Of a DNA stretch of 64,000 nt, positions 43,157 through 54,097 are shown piece by piece (the first letter of the stretch is position 1; every line of letters starts with the position of its first letter). The notes under the pieces are model-generated. The model was given only the letters and a program-made list of their open reading frames with translations, ran no database searches and was not told the DNA's origin. Source of the DNA: JACKJP01 sp050249695 (GTDB lineage: Bacteria; Pseudomonadota; Alphaproteobacteria; Rhizobiales; Tepidamorphaceae); NCBI GenBank assembly GCA_050249695.1, contig JBFWQA010000002.1:310001-374000 (forward strand). The letters run 5' to 3'. Position numbers and translations under genes: made by a program.

Positions 43157-43921
43157 ATGCTCCTGCGCCTGAAGAGACCCGGCCCGAAACCACCCGCCGA
43201 GCGGCAGATCATGACGATCGCCGCCGGCGGCCGCTCGATACCGGTTCTGCTGCGCCGCTCCGCCCGCGCGCGGCGGATTTCGCTGAGGCTCGGCCAGAAG
43301 GGAGATGCATTCGTTCTGACGCTTCCCGAACGGGGGCGCGAGACCGACGCGATTCATTTCGCCGAGCGGCATCGCGGCTGGATGCACACGCGCCTGCAGC
43401 GGCTTCCCGAGCAGGTCGCGTTCGCGCCGGGCGAGACCGTACCCTTTCGCGGCGTGCCGCACAGGCTGGATGCGAGCGGCGGCCTCAGAGGGCTGGTCAG
43501 GGCGGCGTTGGAAAGCGGAGGAGAGCCGGTGATCCGGGTACCGGGCTCGCCTGAGCATTTTGCCCGCAAGCTGACCGATTTCCTCAAGGCCGAGGCACGG
43601 CGCGACCTGACGCGCGCCGCCGCGGCCTACTGCGCCGCCCTCAATGTCGACGAGCGCCGGATCGCGCTCCGCGACCCGGCGACGCGCTGGGGTTCGTGCT
43701 CGACGAGCGGCACGCTTTCCTTTTCGTGGCGGCTGATCATGGCGCCGTCCGACGTGCTCGACTATCTCGCCGCCCACGAGGTCGCCCATATCGTCCACAT
43801 GAACCACGGGACAGAGTTCTGGCGCCTGCTTGAAAGGATCTGCCCCCATACCGACGCGGCCGAGCGCTGGCTGAAGAAGCATGGCCGCAGCCTGCACGCC
43901 TACGGGCCGCAGAAGGCCTAG
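43157..43921 (+). CDS. YgjP-like (DUF45/M48) metallopeptidase
   Basis: 254 residues. Zinc motif HEVAHIVHMNHGTEFW near residue 211 and WGSCSTSGTLSFSWRL before it are the signature of YgjP/SprT-like metalloproteins. No signal peptide. Role unknown. A second in-frame ATG at 43211 (MTIAAGGRS) is an alternative start. 40 bp after the island and possibly separate from it. Confidence 0.85.
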   Translation: MLLRLKRPGPKPPAERQIMTIAAGGRSIPVLLRRSARARRISLRLGQKGDAFVLTLPERGRETDAIHFAERHRGWMHTRLQRLPEQVAFAPGETVPFRGVPHRLDASGGLRGLVRAALESGGEPVIRVPGSPEHFARKLTDFLKAEARRDLTRAAAAYCAALNVDERRIALRDPATRWGSCSTSGTLSFSWRLIMAPSDVLDYLAAHEVAHIVHMNHGTEFWRLLERICPHTDAAERWLKKHGRSLHAYGPQKA

Positions 43922-44025
43922 CGCGGGCGGCTGCCCGCCGGATGCAGGGCTGCCATGCAGAAACGGCGGAGCGGTTTATCCTCCGGGTCGCTGTGCTTGC
44001 CCGGGCTATACTTTAAGACAGACAT

Positions 44026-45258
44026 ATGGCCCGCATTTCCCCACCGCCCGATCAATCCGCGTCCTCCAGCACCTATTCGGGCAAGATACTACTGCTGGCG
44101 CTGATGACAGCGGTGGGACCGATGGCAAACTGCCTCTACCTGCCGTCCTTTCCCGCGTTGATCGATGCGTTCGGAGGCACGCCGGCTGACGCCCAGCTCA
44201 CCTTGAGTGTCTTCGGTTTCGGCATGGCCATCGGCGTGCTGTTCTACGGACCGGTTGCCGATCACTACGGCCGCAAGCCGGTTCTCATGGTCGCCATGGC
44301 AATCTTCGTGGCCGCCTCGCTTGTCTGCCTGTTCGTCCCGGATCTCCAGTGGATGGCGGCCATCCGGTTCATCCAGGCGATCGGCGCTTCAGGACCGCTC
44401 GTGCTTGGCCGCTCCATCGTCCGGGATCTTTTTGACGGCGAACGGGCCGGTATCGAAATCGCGCGGCTTTCATCCATCATGGGCCTGGTGCCCGTGACGG
44501 CGCCCATATTCGGCGGCCTCCTGCAGGAAGGTTTCGGCTGGCAGTCCACCTTCATCATGACCGCCGCGGTCGGGATTGTCTGTCTTGCCGGGATCGCATT
44601 CACATTGCCGGAAACCGTCAGGACGCGGCAAAGCAGCCGGATGCGGCCCGTCGATCTCGTCCGCAGCTATGCGTTCCTGTCGAAGCACTGGGTATTCTGG
44701 CGCTACACGGCGCTGGTCGCGTTCAGCTATTCGAGCCTCTTCGCGTTGCTTTCCGCCTCGCCCCACATCATTCAGGATGTCGCCGGCCTTTCACCGTTCG
44801 GCTTCGGCATCTCCTTCAACATCGTGATGTTCGGCTATATAGGCGGCACGATCTCGGGGCGGTTTGTCGTGTCGCGCACCAGCATGGAAGGGGCCATCGG
44901 CGTGGGAACCGTCATCGCGATGATCGGCGGGGCGCTGGCGATCGCCACGACGGAAATACTCGGCGTGACGATCTGGACTCTCCTGCCGCCGATCGCCCTG
45001 GCCTATTTCGGTGTCGGCATGTACTACCCGCAGGGCATCGCAGGCGCATTGCTGCCATTTCCGGAGCGGGCCGGCGCGGCCTCATCCCTGATGACCAGCA
45101 TCATCATGTTGGCAGCGGCGCTCGCCGGACTGATCGTCGGCCATTTCCTCGGCAATGACGCGCGTCCGCTGACCCTCGCCGTCACTATCGGCGCGATCGT
45201 CTCTTTCGGCATTTATCTGCTCCCCGCCGGACACAAGGCGTCGTCGCACCACGCATGA
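44026..45258 (+). CDS. Bcr/CflA-family multidrug efflux MFS transporter
   Basis: 410 residues, 12 membrane helices. The MFS A-motif is GPVADHYGRKPV, and Bcr/CflA features MGLVPVTAPIFGGLLQEGFGWQ and TLPETV follow. It would export drugs or a metabolite by proton antiport. No regulator adjacent. Convergent with the PBP1A gene 92 bp away. Confidence 0.9.
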   Translation: MARISPPPDQSASSSTYSGKILLLALMTAVGPMANCLYLPSFPALIDAFGGTPADAQLTLSVFGFGMAIGVLFYGPVADHYGRKPVLMVAMAIFVAASLVCLFVPDLQWMAAIRFIQAIGASGPLVLGRSIVRDLFDGERAGIEIARLSSIMGLVPVTAPIFGGLLQEGFGWQSTFIMTAAVGIVCLAGIAFTLPETVRTRQSSRMRPVDLVRSYAFLSKHWVFWRYTALVAFSYSSLFALLSASPHIIQDVAGLSPFGFGISFNIVMFGYIGGTISGRFVVSRTSMEGAIGVGTVIAMIGGALAIATTEILGVTIWTLLPPIALAYFGVGMYYPQGIAGALLPFPERAGAASSLMTSIIMLAAALAGLIVGHFLGNDARPLTLAVTIGAIVSFGIYLLPAGHKASSHHA

Positions 45259-45350
45259 GCGCACCTGCAATGCAGTCAGGGCGAAAATCCGCCGCGTCCC
45301 TTCGGGATAAGGCGCAAAATGACGCGCCAAACTCTTTATGAAAACACGAG

Positions 45351-47480
45351 CTAGCGGCCGAAGATGCGGCCGAAGAAATTGCCGATGCCGCGACCGACCT
45401 GTTTCACCGCGCTGCCCGCCGCGTCAGCCACCGGATGGTCCTGACGGGCCCAGGGCATCTGGTCCGAGGCGATGAGCGGCCGGTCGGGCGCTTCGGGCAC
45501 ATAACCGCCCGGCAGGTCGATGGCGGGAATCCCCTCATGCGCCGCCACCATGACATCGTGCCAGATCTCGGCGGGAACGGCACCGCCGGTGACGCGGTTC
45601 ATCGGCGTGGCATCGTCATTGCCGACCCAGACTCCGGCCGTATAGCTCGCCGTATAGCCGATGAACCAGGCGTCCTTGTAGCCCTGCGTGGTGCCGGTCT
45701 TGCCGGCGGCGGGATGACCCTCGATGCGCGCCCTGGTTCCCGTGCCCTCGGTCACCGTCTTCTGCAGCATGTAGTTCATGCGCGCGACCGCTTCGTGGGA
45801 GATGACCTGGCCCGGTCCGGTGCCGTTGCGCTCATAGAGAATATCGCCTTCCACGCTGCGGATGCGGCGGATGACATGCGGTACGATCCCGTAGCCGCCG
45901 TTGGAAAGCGGCACATAGGCGCTCGTCAGTTCCAGCAGCGAGACCTCAGAGGTGCCGAGCGCGATGGAGAGATTGGGCTCGATGGGCGAGCGGATGCCCA
46001 GGCGTTTGGCCGTCGCGATCACGTTCTTCGGTCCGACCTCGTCGGCCAGCCTGACCGCGACCGTGTTGATCGAATGTGACAGCCCCTGCGTCAGCGTGAC
46101 CGGCCCCTTGTATTCGTTCTCGTAGTTCTCGGGCCGATAGCCGCCGATATTGACCGGTTCGTCGACGCGCACGTCCATGGGCGAAAGGCCCTGCTCCATC
46201 GCCGTCAGATAGACGAAGGGCTTGAAGGAGGAACCGGGCTGCCGATGCGCGTCGACCGCGCGGTTGAATTCGCTGCCGCGATAGTTCCGCCCGCCGACCA
46301 GCGCGCGCACCGCGCCATAGGGGTCCATCACGACAACCGCCCCCTGGCCGATCTTGCGCTTCTTGCCGTTTTCCGCCAGCGCCGCACGCAGCGCCTTCTC
46401 CGCGTCGCGCTGCAGCGACGGATCGATCGTCGTGTCCACGACGATATCTCCCTTCACCTTGCCGATATACTGCTCGACCTCCTTGGCCACCATGTCGGCG
46501 ACATAGTTCATCGAGCTGCCGAGGCCGTCATCGGCCGAACCGCTCGCGTCGAGACGGGCAAGCTCGGCTTCCCTGGAGGTGATGAAGCCGGCATCAACCA
46601 TCGCGGCGATGACCGTCCTGGCGCGCTCCTCGGCGAGTTCGGGATTCTTGTTGGGCGCATATCGCGAAGGCGCTTTGAGGAGGCCTGCCAGCATCGCCGC
46701 CTCGCCAAGCGTCACCTGACGCGCGGACTTGCCGAAATAGCGCTGGGCCGCCGCTTCGACGCCATAGGCACCCGCCCCGAGATAGACCCGGTTGAGGTAC
46801 ATCTCCATGATCTCGTCTTTGCTGTAGTGGAACTCGAGCCACAGCGCGAGGCCGAGTTCCTGAAGCTTGCGCTTGTAGGTACGCTCCGGGTTGAGAAAGA
46901 GATTCTTGGCAAGCTGCTGGGTGAGCGTCGAGCCGCCCTGGACGACGTCTCCGGAGGTGAAATTGACAAGGACGGCGCGGGCTAGGCCGAGCGGATCGAC
47001 GCCGAAATGGCTGTAGAAGCGGCGATCCTCGATCGCCATGACGGCCTGTGGAAGATAGGGCGGCAGTTCATAGAGCCGAACCTCCTCGCCGCCGGTTTCG
47101 CCGCGGTTTCCGACCAGCGAGCCGTCCATCGCGACGATGCGGATATTCGGCGGGCGCTTGGGGATCGCAAGCTCGGTGTCACCGGGCAGGTTGAGCAGCG
47201 CCCATCCGACCACGCCGGCAAGGCCGATCGCCATCCACACGCATGCCACGACGCCCCAGTAGAAGACCCGGCGGACAATGCCGCGGCGGCCACCGCCGTT
47301 GCCGCCTTTCGACCTGCCGCGGCCCCGGCCCCCGCGGGGCTCCTTACGGGGCTTCGGCTTTTGGGGTCTGACGGGCTTTTCACCGCCCGGCGCGCCGCCC
47401 GGCCGGTCGGCCGCCGACACGCGCAATTCGCCCGACTTGCGGCGCGGTTCCGGCAGACGAGGCTCGACGGAGCGATTCAT
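45351..47480 (-). CDS. mrcA: Class A penicillin-binding protein 1A
   Basis: 709 residues, bifunctional peptidoglycan synthase. A basic Pro/Gly/Arg-rich cytoplasmic tail (about 1-95) precedes one membrane helix. The GT51 glycosyltransferase has MAIEDRRFYSHFGVD and GGSTLTQQLAKNLFL. The transpeptidase has SSFK (catalytic Ser, GSSFKPF), SHSINT and KTGTTQGYKDAWFIG. Start at ATG 47478-47480; an in-frame extension to 47585 is possible. A CtrA-like site lies 132 bp upstream. Confidence 0.93.
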   Translation of the reverse strand: MNRSVEPRLPEPRRKSGELRVSAADRPGGAPGGEKPVRPQKPKPRKEPRGGRGRGRSKGGNGGGRRGIVRRVFYWGVVACVWMAIGLAGVVGWALLNLPGDTELAIPKRPPNIRIVAMDGSLVGNRGETGGEEVRLYELPPYLPQAVMAIEDRRFYSHFGVDPLGLARAVLVNFTSGDVVQGGSTLTQQLAKNLFLNPERTYKRKLQELGLALWLEFHYSKDEIMEMYLNRVYLGAGAYGVEAAAQRYFGKSARQVTLGEAAMLAGLLKAPSRYAPNKNPELAEERARTVIAAMVDAGFITSREAELARLDASGSADDGLGSSMNYVADMVAKEVEQYIGKVKGDIVVDTTIDPSLQRDAEKALRAALAENGKKRKIGQGAVVVMDPYGAVRALVGGRNYRGSEFNRAVDAHRQPGSSFKPFVYLTAMEQGLSPMDVRVDEPVNIGGYRPENYENEYKGPVTLTQGLSHSINTVAVRLADEVGPKNVIATAKRLGIRSPIEPNLSIALGTSEVSLLELTSAYVPLSNGGYGIVPHVIRRIRSVEGDILYERNGTGPGQVISHEAVARMNYMLQKTVTEGTGTRARIEGHPAAGKTGTTQGYKDAWFIGYTASYTAGVWVGNDDATPMNRVTGGAVPAEIWHDVMVAAHEGIPAIDLPGGYVPEAPDRPLIASDQMPWARQDHPVADAAGSAVKQVGRGIGNFFGRIFGR

Positions 47481-47612
47481 GCCTTCAAGATCTCCTGTCT
47501 GCCGGATATCCGGTCGCACGGGGGGTTTTCCCGGACACATTACCGCTTCAATGGGCTCGCGACGCCGGACGGCAGCATCCGACACTGCTTCGTCACTGTT
47601 AAATTGGGGGAT

Positions 47613-47627
47613 TTAAAGGCGGGTTAA
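47613..47627 (-). promoter_or_regulatory. CtrA-like site upstream of PBP1A
   Basis: On the minus strand: TTAA-CCCGCCT-TTAA, an exact TTAA-N7-TTAA match to the CtrA consensus. A third TTAA lies at 47599-47602. Position suits control of the PBP1A gene; the rest of the 298 bp divergent gap (47481-47778) holds nothing else I recognise. Confidence 0.55.
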
Positions 47628-47778
47628 GCATATGGCGATTGCCGAATGCCGGGTCGCCTCTTGCTCATCACTGGTGCGGCGTTCGATATTTTGACAAGGT
47701 GATTTCGTACCGCATCATCGCCCCGGACCAAGACGGTTCAACGGGCGGATATCCAACTTTCAACGCAACGGCATATTC

Positions 47779-48156
47779 ATGACGCCACCTTCCAGCCCCG
47801 CCAGCGCCGTGACCCCCGAGCAGGCCGAGCAACTGAGCCGCAACGGCGAGGCGATACTGATCGACATCCGCGGGCCTGACGAATGGGCGCAGTCGGGCCT
47901 TGCCGAGGGCGCCATTCCGATCTCCGTCCACGAACCGGGCTTCGTGGAAAAGCTCAACGAGGCGATGGGCGGCGATGCCAGCCGCCCGACCATGCTGATC
48001 TGCGCCACCGGCGGCCGTTCCGGACAGGTGGCCCGCCAGCTGCGGCAGATGGGGTATGAGGGCATCATCGACGTTCCGGAGGGCATGTTCGGCAATTTTT
48101 ACGGCCCGGGATGGGTCGGGGCGGGGCTGCCGGTAAAGCCCTACAGGAACGAGTGA
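47779..48156 (+). CDS. Rhodanese-like domain protein
   Basis: 125-residue single rhodanese domain. The catalytic cysteine is in CATGGRSG (about residue 75), and DIRGPDEW is the N-terminal signature. It would accept and transfer sulfane sulfur. Cytoplasmic. Seven bp before the flavoprotein gene, so likely one operon. Confidence 0.88.
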   Translation: MTPPSSPASAVTPEQAEQLSRNGEAILIDIRGPDEWAQSGLAEGAIPISVHEPGFVEKLNEAMGGDASRPTMLICATGGRSGQVARQLRQMGYEGIIDVPEGMFGNFYGPGWVGAGLPVKPYRNE

Positions 48157-48163
48157 GCCGGTC

Positions 48164-49027
48164 TTGCGGAAGGTCATCATCATCGGCGGCGGGCCGGCGG
48201 GCGCTTCCTGCGCGCTGTGGCTGAAGAAGCTGGGTCACGAGCCGCTGCTGGTGGAAGCCGGCGCAAGGCTCGGCGGGCTTCAGGTCGACAATCCGTTCAC
48301 GAATGCGTGGATCGTGACGTCGCCGCCGGCGACGGGCGACGCATTCGCAGGCACGATCCAGCACAATATCGAGCTTGCCGGCGTCGAACACAGGCTGGCG
48401 ACGCGGGTGACCGCCATCAAAGAGCACGAGAGGCATTTCGCCGTCTCGACGGATGCCGGCGATGAGATCCAGTCGCAGATCGTCGTGCTGGCGACGGGCG
48501 TCCGGCCGGCGACGGGCGGTCTCACCCGCGGGCCCGGCGTGCTGTTCGGACCCGGGCAGCAGATCGCGTCGGCCGATTACGAGGGCAAGAAGGTCGCGAT
48601 CCTCGGTGGCGGCGACAACGCGTTCGAGAACTATCTCTACATTCGCGAACGCGGCGCGGCGGAGGTCACGATCTTCGCCCGGTCGGTCCGCGCCCGCGAC
48701 GCGTTCCGCGAAGCCGTGCCGGAACGCGATATCCGGCGCGGCGACTACGAGGCGGATACGAAGGCGCTGGCCGTCGATGGCGAGAGGTTCGACATTCTTG
48801 CGGTCTTCTACGGGTTCCGCGCGCTCATGCCCGACAAGGTGGTGCCGTCGCCGGCGCTCGACCATGCGGGATATGTGGCGACGAACGCGCGGTGCGAGAC
48901 GAATATCGCAGGGCTCTACGCCATCGGCGAAATCGCCAACCGGATGCACCCGTGCTGCGTGACGGCGATGGCCGACGGCATCGTCGCGGCCAAGGACATC
49001 CAGCACCGGCTCGAAGACGGTCTGTAA
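48164..49027 (+). CDS. Thioredoxin-reductase-like flavoprotein lacking CxxC
   Basis: 287 residues with an FAD motif (VIIIGGGPAGASCALWL) and an NAD(P) motif (VAILGGGDNAFENYLY) in the pyridine-nucleotide oxidoreductase class II layout. The redox CxxC of thioredoxin reductase is absent; the nearest pair is CC in MHPCCVTAM near the C-terminus. It may be a ferredoxin/flavodoxin reductase-like or sulfur-linked enzyme. TTG start at 48164 without a strong SD. Pairs with the rhodanese gene. Confidence 0.83.
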   Translation: MRKVIIIGGGPAGASCALWLKKLGHEPLLVEAGARLGGLQVDNPFTNAWIVTSPPATGDAFAGTIQHNIELAGVEHRLATRVTAIKEHERHFAVSTDAGDEIQSQIVVLATGVRPATGGLTRGPGVLFGPGQQIASADYEGKKVAILGGGDNAFENYLYIRERGAAEVTIFARSVRARDAFREAVPERDIRRGDYEADTKALAVDGERFDILAVFYGFRALMPDKVVPSPALDHAGYVATNARCETNIAGLYAIGEIANRMHPCCVTAMADGIVAAKDIQHRLEDGL

Positions 49028-49058
49028 GGGGCGCCGAAGCCGGCGCCTTGCGGATCTC

Positions 49059-51485
<2,427 letters not shown>

Positions 51486-51602
51486 GCCGAATGTCCATGT
51501 TGTCCTCGCCATGCCATACGCGGTCTCCCGCATGGCGGCGAATCATTGAATTGAATCAGCCACATCATAGCATTCTAACCGCTGCAATTGCAGCCCTGGA
51601 CA

Positions 51603-52751
51603 TCACGCGGGCGGCAGCGTTGAAACCGCCCCCGAGACGACCTCCAAAAAGTGCGCCCGGCCGGCCAGCGCGGAGAAAAGCGCCGTGTCCGTCCCGGTCA
51701 TGAACGCCTGCGCGCCGAGGCTGAATATCGCATCGAACAGTGCCTGCCGCCGCAGGTCGTCAAGATGGGCCGCGATTTCGTCGAAAAGAAGGACCGGCGC
51801 GCGCCCGCCCTGCCGCCGCGCGATCAATCCGGCATGCGCCATCATGAGGCCGACGAGCAGCGCCTTCTGCTCCCCGGTCGAGGCCCGTCTGGCCTCGACA
51901 TCCTTGGGCCCGTGCCGCACCAGCAGGTCGCTGCGATGCGGTCCCTCCAGCGTTCGGCCAGCTCTGGCATCGGCGAGGCGTCCGCGCGCCAGCGCGGCAC
52001 GGTAATTGTCCTCCGCCGCGGTCGCGCCGGCACTGGCGAGCACTTCCTCGATGATGCCGGACAGCGAGAGGTCGGCCCAGGGAAAAGGGCTTGCGTCGCG
52101 CCCCGCGCCGGCGATCTCGGCGCAAAGCGCATCGAGCGCTGCTACGCGGGCGGCGGCGACGGCGACGCCATGGGCTGCCATTTCCGCCTCGATGGCGTCG
52201 AGCAGGCGCGGATCGGGGCGCCGGTCCTCGAGCGCCCGGTTGCGCTGCCGCGTCGCGCGCTCGAAGGCGGCATAGCGCCGGCCATGCGCGGGATCGCCGG
52301 CGAGCACAAGCCTGTCGAAGAAGCGGCGGCGGTCGCCGGGCGGACCGGACAGCACGCCGTCCATCTGCGGGGTCAGCCAGATCGCCGAAAACACTTCGCC
52401 CAGCGCGTTCACCGAGGATGCGGGTTCACCGTCGATGCGCACCTCGCGGCTCGCCGCCTGACTGAAGGCGGTGAGGCCGGTGCCGATCGACAGCAGGCCG
52501 CCTTCCGCCTCGATGCGCGCCGCCACCGCCCAGCCGCCCGTGCCCTTCTCGCGCGCCAGATCGTCCTGTCCCGCCTGCCGCAGGCCGCGTCCGGGCACGA
52601 GAAGGGAGACGGCTTCGAGGATGTTCGTCTTGCCCGCTCCGTTCGCGCCGGTCAGAACGATCGCGCCGCCGGGCAGGTCGAGGGTCAGGGAGGCGTAATT
52701 TCGGAAATCGGTCAGCGCCAGCCGGCGCACCGCATGCGGGCGGCCGGTCAT
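51603..52751 (-). CDS. recF: DNA replication and repair protein RecF
   Basis: 382 residues, SMC-like ATPase that loads RecA at gaps with RecO/RecR. Walker A is LTGANGAGKTNILEA, signature STGEQKALLVGLMMAHA, Walker B VLLFDEIAAHLD. It starts 27 bp after dnaN. Full length. Confidence 0.95.
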   Translation of the reverse strand: MTGRPHAVRRLALTDFRNYASLTLDLPGGAIVLTGANGAGKTNILEAVSLLVPGRGLRQAGQDDLAREKGTGGWAVAARIEAEGGLLSIGTGLTAFSQAASREVRIDGEPASSVNALGEVFSAIWLTPQMDGVLSGPPGDRRRFFDRLVLAGDPAHGRRYAAFERATRQRNRALEDRRPDPRLLDAIEAEMAAHGVAVAAARVAALDALCAEIAGAGRDASPFPWADLSLSGIIEEVLASAGATAAEDNYRAALARGRLADARAGRTLEGPHRSDLLVRHGPKDVEARRASTGEQKALLVGLMMAHAGLIARRQGGRAPVLLFDEIAAHLDDLRRQALFDAIFSLGAQAFMTGTDTALFSALAGRAHFLEVVSGAVSTLPPA

Positions 52752-52778
52752 GGCCGTCCCGGAAAGCGATGGCCTGCG

Positions 52779-53897
52779 TCAGACCCGCATCGGCATGAGC
52801 ACATAGAGCGCCGAAAGATCCTCTTCATCATGCACCAGCGTCGGCGAGCCGGCATCGTTCAGTTCGAACACCGCCGTGTCTGTGTCGAGCTGGCCGGTGA
52901 TATCGAGCAGATAGCGGGCGTTGAAGCCGATATCGATCGGCTCGCTGGCGTAGTCGGCGGGGACCTCCTCCGTCGCGCTGCCGGAATCGGGATTGTTGAC
53001 CGAGAGCACGACGCGGTCGGGTGCGATGGAAAGCTTGACCGCCCGCCCGCGCTCGCTGGAAACCGTCGAGACCAGATCGACCGCCCGGGCAAACGCCTTG
53101 TTGTCGAGCTTGAGCATCTTGTCGTTGCCGCTCGGGATGACGCGTCCGTAGTCGGGGAACGTTCCGTCGATCAGCTTGGAGGTCAGGACGACCTGGCCGA
53201 TCGTGAAGCGGATCTTGGTTGCGGAAAGCTCGATATCGACGATGGCGTCGGGCGTCTCCAGCAACCGCTGAAGTTCCTGAACCGTCTTGCGCGGCACGAT
53301 GATGCCCGGCATGCCGCCTATGCCCTCGGGCGCCTCGGTTTCAAGCCGCGCCAGACGGTGCCCGTCGGTCGCGACGGCACGCAGGACCGGCTTGCCGTCC
53401 GATTCGGTGGCATGGAGATAGATTCCGTTGAGATAGTAGCGCGTCTCTTCCTGGGAGATGGCGAACTGCGTCTTGTCGAGCAGGCGCTTGAGCACCGCCG
53501 AGGAAATGGTGAAGGCGTGCGTCATCTCGCCGGCCGTCAGATCGGGGAAGTCGGCGGCGGGCAGAACCTGCAGCATGAAGCGCGCGCGGCCCGAGCGCAC
53601 GATCAGCGAGCTGTCGTCGGCACCGCTTTCCAGTACGATCTGGGCGCCGTCGGGCAGCTTGCGGACGAGATCGTAGAAGACGTGCGCCGGCACCGTGGTC
53701 GCGCCGTCGCCGGCGACGTCGGCGCTGAGCGTCTCGACGATCTCTATGTCCAGATCGGTCGCCTTCAGCTTCAGGCGTCCGTCCGCCCCGTCGATAAGGA
53801 TGTTGGACAGGATCGGTATCGTGTTGCGGCGCTCGACCACCCGATGAACATGGGTCAGCGACTTGACGAGTTCGCTGCGTTCAACCGTAACACGCAT
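52779..53897 (-). CDS. dnaN: DNA polymerase III beta subunit (sliding clamp)
   Basis: 372 residues forming the processivity clamp. It starts MRVTVERSELVKSLTHVHRVVERRN, with three clamp domains and the C-terminal YVLMPMRV that closes the protein-binding pocket. ATG at 53895-53897; the open frame to 54005 is not conserved. 200 bp downstream of dnaA. Confidence 0.96.
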   Translation of the reverse strand: MRVTVERSELVKSLTHVHRVVERRNTIPILSNILIDGADGRLKLKATDLDIEIVETLSADVAGDGATTVPAHVFYDLVRKLPDGAQIVLESGADDSSLIVRSGRARFMLQVLPAADFPDLTAGEMTHAFTISSAVLKRLLDKTQFAISQEETRYYLNGIYLHATESDGKPVLRAVATDGHRLARLETEAPEGIGGMPGIIVPRKTVQELQRLLETPDAIVDIELSATKIRFTIGQVVLTSKLIDGTFPDYGRVIPSGNDKMLKLDNKAFARAVDLVSTVSSERGRAVKLSIAPDRVVLSVNNPDSGSATEEVPADYASEPIDIGFNARYLLDITGQLDTDTAVFELNDAGSPTLVHDEEDLSALYVLMPMRV

Positions 53898-54033
53898 CGC
53901 AATTGTCCTGATCTCACAACGAATGAAAGCTTCCGGCCGCGATGCGTCCGGCCCGCCTGCGAACGGACGGACAGCGACCTTGCCCACAAAGCCGCAAAGT
54001 TGCAAGCCAAAGGGCGTCGGGAAAGAGGGATTT

Positions 54034-54070
54034 GGGGCCTGAAAGCAGCAATATGCGCGGCTCAGGCCCC
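54034..54070 (-). repeat. Inverted repeat downstream of dnaA
   Basis: GGGGCCTGA and TCAGGCCCC separated by 19 nt, 28 bp after the dnaA stop on the minus strand. No T-run follows, so it is at most a weak terminator or RNA-stabilising stem. The remaining dnaA-dnaN gap (53898-54097) shows no DnaA box. Confidence 0.5.
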
Positions 54071-54097
54071 CGAGAACGAAAATCCCAGGGTCAGGTC

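Noticed and set aside
54034..54070. Intrinsic terminator of dnaA
   Set aside because: Good stem but 19 nt loop and no U-tract.
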